DNA of 20,000 nt from NCBI GenBank assembly GCA_018398815.1, contig JAFLJL010013895.1, positions 7,501-27,500 of the forward strand, written 5' to 3'. The notes beneath the pieces are model-generated. The model saw only the letters and a list, made by a program, of their open reading frames with translations, was not told the DNA's origin and did not search any database. Position numbers and translations under genes: made by a program. Positions 15,838-20,000 of this stretch are shown piece by piece. This DNA is from Conus ventricosus. Lineage: Eukaryota; Mollusca; Gastropoda; Neogastropoda; Conidae. Each line of letters begins with the position of its first letter. The stretch's first letter is position 1.

Positions 15838-18060
15838 AGTCACATCAGCCAGTTCAGGCCAATATCACTACTGAACGTCGAAGGCAAAATCTTCTTCTCT
15901 GTCATGGCAGCAAGGCTGACCAAGTACCTGATGGAAAACAAGTACTTGGGTGTGTCAGTCCAGAAAGGTGGCATCCCAGGCGTGGCTGGCTGTGTAGAAC
16001 ACGCCACAATGATCTGGGACGCAATCCAAAAAGCAAAAACAGAAAAGAGAGACCTGGACGTAGTGTGGCTTGATCTGGCAAACGCATATGGATCTGTGCC
16101 CCATGAGATGATACAGTTGGCTCTTGAGATGTACCATGTGCCAAAGAACATCCGCGACATGCTCAAGAAGTACTTCAATGGCTTCTCAATGCGGTTCTCT
16201 ACCAAGGACTACACAACAGATTGGATCAACTTGGAAGTGGGCATTGCAATGGGCTGTGCAATTTCCCCAATACTGTTCGTGCTGGCAATGGAACTCATCT
16301 TGAAAGCAGCAACAAACAACGCGAGACAAACAGACCTTCGCGATGGATACAAGATGCCTCCTCTCAAGGCCTTCATGGATGACACTACAGTGATTTCATC
16401 CAGAGAAGACGCGACACGTCATGTGCTGGAGAGGCTGGACGACATAGTTGCCTCATCCAGAATGAAGTTCAAACCAAAGAAATCACGGAGTCTCTCACTG
16501 AGGAAAGGAAAAGTGGCCGAATCTGTGGTCTTCAGTGTTGCCAACCAGGCCATTCCAACAGTCACAGAAGAACCAGTCAAGAGCCTTGGAAGATGGTATG
16601 ATGATATGCTGAAAGACACACAAAGAGCAAAAGAAACCAAGCAGATGGCGGAAGAAGGCTTGGAGACCATTGACCAGTGTGGGCTCCCTGGCAAATACAA
16701 GGTCTGGTGTCTGCAGTTCATGCTGATACCAAAGCTCCTATGGCCTCTGATGATATACGACATCTGCACCAGCACAGTGGAGGCAATGGAAGCCAAAATC
16801 AACAAGTTCACAAGGAAATGGCTTGGTGTCCCACCCTGTCTGACTGACATCGCGCTGTACTGTCGCCAAGCAAAGCTGAAACTACCACTGAAATCCATCC
16901 TGGGGGAATACAAAGCAGGGAAGATCAGACTTCAAAGCATGCTGGAGGACTCAGGAGACAAGGTGGTAGAAGCAATCAAGCCCCAGCTGAAGACAGGCAG
17001 AAAATGGAAAGTTCAAGAGGCGATGGATTCTGCAAAAGAAAGTCTCAAGATCAGAGAAATAACAGGACACACACAGACCAACAGACAAGGACTGGGGGTG
17101 ACCAAAACTGAATGGTGGTCAAAGGCCAAAGGAAAAGCCAAAAGAGACATGATGATTCAGGAGATGAGAAAAGAAGCAGACCAAAAAAGACTCCAAAAAG
17201 CAGTCCAGCAGAGCCAGCAAGGGCAATGGACAACGTGGGAGAATGCACTCCAAAGAAGTCTCACTTGGAATGACATTTGGCACATGGCCCCTCTCAGGAT
17301 CAGCTTCATTCTCAGATCTGCATATGACCTTCTGCCCTCAATATGCAAACCTGGTGAAGTGGGGAAAACAGACGATCCTGCATGCCCCCTCTGCCATGAA
17401 AAACAAACAGTGGAGCATGTTCTAAGCTCATGTAAAGTAGCCCTGGCTCAAGGAAGGTACACATGGAGGCACAACCAAGTGCTCAAAGAGATTGTACAAG
17501 TAGTCTGGGCTAGTACCAACACCACAAAAGGGCGAATCAGGACTCCAAAAGCACCCGCAACATTCTTCACGGCAGGAGGCAGCAAATCATGGCCAAGAAC
17601 AACAGTGCCACTCGAAACATGCAGGCAGAGTCTGCTGGACGGGGCAGATGACTGGGAGTGCACTGCAGACCTCCCAGAATGGAAGAGTCACCCAGAGATC
17701 ATCAGCAAGAGTGGCATGAGACCAGACATAGTAGTCCACTCTAAGTCAACCAAGCAGCTGATCATGATCGAGCTCACGGTGCCATATGAGAACAGAATGG
17801 AGGCAGCTCAAATCTACAAGACTGAAAAGTATGCTGATCTGGCAAACAGCCTGAGGAGAGAAGGCTATCTGGTCAAAGTCCTCACTGCAGAAATTGGAGC
17901 TAGGGGATTTGTAGGAACGTCTGCATACAGCCTCATGAAACAGCTCTCAGTTGCAGGGAAGGAAAAAACCAGAGCCCTGAAAGCAATGGCAGAAGCGGCA
18001 GAGAGGTGTTCAAGCTGGATCTGGTCAAGGAGGAACAAAAGTGAACTTCATAAGGCTTAA
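15838..18060 (+). CDS. Non-LTR retrotransposon reverse transcriptase/endonuclease, 5'-truncated
   Basis: The coding frame is open from within the hairpin arm (in-frame stop at 15808-15810) to the TAA at 18058-18060. The first Met at 15904 is internal, because RT motif 1 (FRPISLLNVEGKIF) lies upstream at 15853-15894. Counting from that Met, the catalytic Asp block is VVWLDLANAYGSVPH (about 53-67), the metal-binding FMDD is at 157-160, and a thumb and linker follow. A CCHC knuckle is C494-x2-C497-x7-H505-x4-C510. A restriction-like endonuclease carries RPD with D608 and an IELT segment with E623. RT plus C-terminal CCHC and PD-(D/E)xK nuclease is the layout of R2/R4-type elements, which use a nick to prime reverse transcription. 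The N-terminal DNA-binding region and first RT part are missing, as expected of an incomplete reverse transcript. The rest has no break, so this copy is younger or better preserved than the viral element. Confidence 0.9.
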   Translation, partial: SHISQFRPISLLNVEGKIFFSVMAARLTKYLMENKYLGVSVQKGGIPGVAGCVEHATMIWDAIQKAKTEKRDLDVVWLDLANAYGSVPHEMIQLALEMYHVPKNIRDMLKKYFNGFSMRFSTKDYTTDWINLEVGIAMGCAISPILFVLAMELILKAATNNARQTDLRDGYKMPPLKAFMDDTTVISSREDATRHVLERLDDIVASSRMKFKPKKSRSLSLRKGKVAESVVFSVANQAIPTVTEEPVKSLGRWYDDMLKDTQRAKETKQMAEEGLETIDQCGLPGKYKVWCLQFMLIPKLLWPLMIYDICTSTVEAMEAKINKFTRKWLGVPPCLTDIALYCRQAKLKLPLKSILGEYKAGKIRLQSMLEDSGDKVVEAIKPQLKTGRKWKVQEAMDSAKESLKIREITGHTQTNRQGLGVTKTEWWSKAKGKAKRDMMIQEMRKEADQKRLQKAVQQSQQGQWTTWENALQRSLTWNDIWHMAPLRISFILRSAYDLLPSICKPGEVGKTDDPACPLCHEKQTVEHVLSSCKVALAQGRYTWRHNQVLKEIVQVVWASTNTTKGRIRTPKAPATFFTAGGSKSWPRTTVPLETCRQSLLDGADDWECTADLPEWKSHPEIISKSGMRPDIVVHSKSTKQLIMIELTVPYENRMEAAQIYKTEKYADLANSLRREGYLVKVLTAEIGARGFVGTSAYSLMKQLSVAGKEKTRALKAMAEAAERCSSWIWSRRNKSELHKA

Positions 18061-18080
18061 TTTCCCGACAAATATCAGGT

Positions 18081-18344
18081 GTCCCTGTGGCTCAGTGGTT
18101 AAAGCGCGAGTCATTAAGTGGAAAATGAGCATTACCAGAGGGTCATGGGTTCGAATCCCAGCCATGGCTCGTCCCAAGATGGGGAAACAAAAAAAGGGCA
18201 GCAGAGGGACATCCGGAGTCATGAACCGGGTGTGGCCCAACCCCCCTAGAGTGTCAGGAGATAAGGGCCGAAACACTTGCTTGAAGGGGGCTTCTCTTCT
18301 GAGGACTCTCTGCTGCCACGCTCTCCACGAGTTTCTTTCTACTG
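18081..18344 (+). mobile_element. tRNA-derived SINE, 20 bp after the RT stop codon
   Basis: The head carries A box TGGCTCAGTGG (18088-18098) and B box GGTTCGAATCC (18148-18158). The 49-base gap is longer than in a simple tRNA and suggests a long variable arm or a small insertion. The body has a ggagtcatgaaccggg segment (from about 18215) and a gggcttctc segment (from about 18287) that are related to the SINE at 18881. Instead of a poly-A end it passes directly into the 47-bp minisatellite. It may have inserted in the retrotransposon 3' region, or its tail and that 3' region may be one sequence family. Confidence 0.75.
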
Positions 18345-18731
18345 CACTGAGATAAAAGGGACTTAACTCTTCTCCTGGTTAGTGTTCTATGCACTGAAGT
18401 AAAAGGGACTTAACTCTTCACCTGGTTGGTGTTCTATGCACTGAGATAAAAGGGACTTAACTCTTCTCCTGGTTAGTGTTCTATGCACTGAAGTAAAAGG
18501 GACTTAACTCTTCTCCTGGTTAGTGTTCTATGCACTGAGGGGAAAGGGACTTAACTCTTCACCTGGTTGGTCTTCTATGCACCAAGGTGAAAGGGACTTA
18601 ACTCCTCTTCAGGTTTGTGTTCCATGCACTGATGTGAAAGGGACTTAACTCTTCTCCTGGTTGGTGTTCTATGCACAGAGGGGAAAGGGACTTAACTCTT
18701 CTGGTTGATGTTGTATGCACTGAGTTAAAAG
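18345..18731 (+). repeat. 47-bp minisatellite, eight copies plus a partial one
   Basis: Units begin with CACTGAG or a variant at 18345, 18392, 18439, 18486, 18533, 18580, 18627 and 18674. The first seven are exactly 47 bp and the eighth is 44 bp (3-bp deletion); a partial ninth starts at 18718. The core aaagggacttaactcttc is nearly invariant, while the 5' end of the unit (gagataa, gaagtaa, gaggggaa) and the TCTCC/TCACC position vary. Variation increases to the right. No spacers, so not CRISPR. It forms the tail side of the SINE. Confidence 0.95.
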
Positions 18732-18880
18732 AAAACAGCTTTCGACTTCCAGACAGAAGACGACCAGTGCCCTGGAGACAACGGCAGAGGCAGCTCAGCA
18801 AGGTTCCAGTGACATCCGGTCCAGAAGCGACCAAGAAAAAGAACTTCGTAAGGATTCCATTTCCAGGCTCCAATCATGTG
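18732..18880. other. Short spacer with no gene
   Basis: This stretch links the minisatellite to the next tRNA head. It has no ORF of note and no palindrome. A gacatccggtccagaag segment near 18810 resembles the gacatccggagtc of the preceding SINE body (near 18208), so part of it is probably SINE-derived. Confidence 0.5.
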
Positions 18881-19047
18881 TCCGATGGCTGAGTGGGTAA
18901 GACATGGTCCTGAGGCGCCCAACCGTCCTGGAGGTGCATGTTCGAACCCAGACAGCAAAAAAAAAAAAGGCGACAGTGGGAGGACCTTCAGGAGTCAGGA
19001 CCTGGATCCTGGTCCGGTCCCAAACAGTGTGCGGTCCTGAGGGACGA
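18881..19047 (+). mobile_element. Second tRNA-derived SINE (class II tRNA-like head)
   Basis: A box TGGCTGAGTGG at 18886-18896 and B box TGTTCGAACC at 18939-18948 are separated by 42 bases. This fits a Leu/Ser-type tRNA ancestor with a long variable arm. A run of twelve A follows (18957-18968). The body continues with a ggagtcaggacctgg segment and a gagggacgagacac segment alignable by eye to the SINE at 18081, so the two share a body family. The A run is thus internal, and the element's 3' end extends into the 68-bp duplication. No target-site duplication was found. Confidence 0.65.
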
Positions 19048-19183
19048 GACACATGCATGAGGGGGCTCCTCGGAAATCCTGCTGTCTAACTGTACCTACA
19101 GGAAGGAATTCTGTAGACACATGCATGAGGGTGCTCCTCGGAAATCCTGCTGTCTGATTCTACCTACGGGAAGGCATTCTGTA
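19048..19183 (+). repeat. 68-bp tandem duplication of the SINE tail
   Basis: The segment 19048-19115 (starting gacacatgcatgaggg, ending gaattctgta) is repeated at 19116-19183 with only a few substitutions. The same acac-tgc-tgaggggg-type sequence ends the first SINE near 18275-18320, where it leads into the 47-bp array. Both SINE tails therefore tend to duplicate in tandem. Confidence 0.9.
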
Positions 19184-19642
19184 GTGTCCCGTCATATCAC
19201 AAATGGAATTCCAAGTATCCTGTATCAAACATCACAGGAGTTGGGGTGAGCTCAAAACAGCCATTGTGCTTTTGCGCCGAACATGAGAAGATAAGTGGTT
19301 TCTCCTTCTTCGTTTTCGCTATCCTAAACGTTATTTGTCTTTGCCTGAAGAAGACCCAAGAGGTCCAAATGCATTGTGTCTTGTCCTGTACTTTGTCTGT
19401 GTCCTTGGCGGTAACTGACCCCTTCTCTTGCTAAATTCTGCTTCATTCTCCGTCCCCAGTCACTTCGTTTTGAAACTTTCTTGTCTTAGAAAAGTAGTTA
19501 CAGACTCAGAATCAAAAACGCATCTTCTCTTATCTTCTCTTGCCTTTGTTTGCCTTCTCTTCTCTTTTCTTGTCTTGTGTTGCATTTTGTACTTCATTGT
19601 GTTGTGTTGAATTATGTTGTGTGGCACCGTACTGTGCTGTGT
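19184..19642. other. Non-coding stretch with pyrimidine-rich tract
   Basis: No convincing gene. A small hairpin-type motif, cctgaagaagacccaagagg followed by tccaaatgca, lies at 19344-19373. Similar gaagaa...ggtc-gaaa motifs occur near termini of some eukaryotic mobile elements, so a repeat boundary is possible. From about 19430 the + strand becomes C/T-rich, with tcttctctt-type runs at about 19520-19575. These grade into T/G-rich DNA that leads to the minisatellite. Confidence 0.5.
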
Positions 19643-20000
19643 CCTTGTGTTGTCCTGTACTGTGTTTTATGGTCGTTGCTCTGTGTTGTCCTGTACTGTG
19701 TTGTATGGTCGTTGCTCTGTGTTGTCCTGTACTGTGTTGTATGGTCGTTGCTCTGTGTTGTCCTGTACTGTGTTGTATGGTCTTTGTGTTGTCTTGTTCT
19801 GTGTTGTATGGTCGTAGCGCTGTGCTGTATTGTGCTGTGCTGTATTGTGCTGTGTTGTATGGTCGTAGCCCTGTGCTGTATTGTGCTGTGCTGTATTGTG
19901 CTGTGTTGTATGGTCGTAGCCCTGTGCTGTATTGTGCTGTGTTGTATGGTCGTAGCCCTGTGCTGTATTGTGCTGTGTTGTATGGTCGTAGCCCTGTGCT
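19643..20000 (+). repeat. 36/51-bp G+T-rich minisatellite, truncated by window end
   Basis: Exact 36-bp units (type ctctgtgttgtcctgtactg) run at 19643, 19679, 19715 and 19751. A 31-bp unit follows at 19787. The array then changes to a second type (ccctgtgctgtattgtgctg): 51-bp units at 19818 and 19869, and 36-bp units at 19920 and 19956. A further unit starts at 19992 and leaves the window. The 51-bp form contains an internal 15-bp duplication. All units end in tgttgtatggtcgt. The + strand is strongly G/T-biased. Because 36 is divisible by three the array keeps a repetitive frame open, but this is not a gene. Confidence 0.95.

Noticed and set aside
16419..16913. A 164-residue minus-strand protein inside the RT gene
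   Set aside because: It is the antisense shadow of the reverse transcriptase frame, whose own motifs are clear.
18345..18731. CRISPR array
   Set aside because: The repeats abut with no unique spacers, and the context is eukaryotic mobile DNA.
19030..19056. Hammerhead ribozyme remnant (tcctgagggacgagacac, and ggccgaaacac near 18267)
   Set aside because: The conserved CUGANGA plus GAAA core with three stems cannot be formed; stem II is missing.
19614..19817. A 67-residue cysteine-rich repetitive protein
   Set aside because: The frame stays open only because the minisatellite unit is 36 bp, divisible by three; no homology or start context supports it.

Overview
This is eukaryotic DNA, most likely from an invertebrate animal. 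I infer a marine lophotrochozoan such as a mollusc, but no host gene is present to prove it. The evidence is the set of mobile elements: a degraded Polinton/Maverick (adintovirus-like) endogenous virus, tRNA-headed retroposons with A boxes, B boxes and poly-A, a non-LTR retrotransposon with a C-terminal restriction-like nuclease, and two minisatellites.

Layout. Positions 1 to about 1875 are low-complexity DNA rich in homopolymers, with no credible gene. Positions about 1875 to 15711 hold the virus-like element. From left to right it carries: a small basic ORF (-), a conserved ~140-residue protein (-), two small membrane-type ORFs (+), a retroviral-type integrase (+), a small ORF (+), protein-primed DNA polymerase B with an endonuclease VII-like insert (-), a short ORF (-), a glycine-rich hydrophobic protein (-), the double jelly-roll major capsid protein (-), a coiled-coil/membrane protein (+), a ~400-residue conserved protein with a C-terminal membrane anchor (-), a possible minor capsid protein (+), a beta-rich unknown (+) and the packaging ATPase (+). 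I did not find an adenain-type protease or terminal inverted repeats. Almost every gene has frameshifts; the ATPase is the clear exception. Several breaks fall in homopolymers, so some may be sequencing indels rather than true decay. Many viral-type start codons sit directly behind a T/A-TAAAA(A)-ATG motif, and divergent gene pairs share very short AT-rich spacers.

The polymerase gene is interrupted by an 859-bp tRNA-headed retroposon (6525-7383) flanked by a perfect 15-bp target-site duplication that preserves the surrounding reading frame.

Right of the ATPase comes an 87-nt two-part hairpin (15751-15837). Flush against it lies a 5'-truncated reverse transcriptase/endonuclease ORF, otherwise open to 18060. 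Then come a tRNA-derived SINE, a 47-bp minisatellite, a second related SINE with a 68-bp tail duplication, a pyrimidine-rich stretch, and a 36/51-bp G+T-rich minisatellite that runs off the window.

The integrase, PolB, capsid protein and ATPase together describe a virus that could once integrate, replicate by protein priming and package DNA. This copy looks defective as read. No homology search could be run; family names rest on motifs and on recognition.
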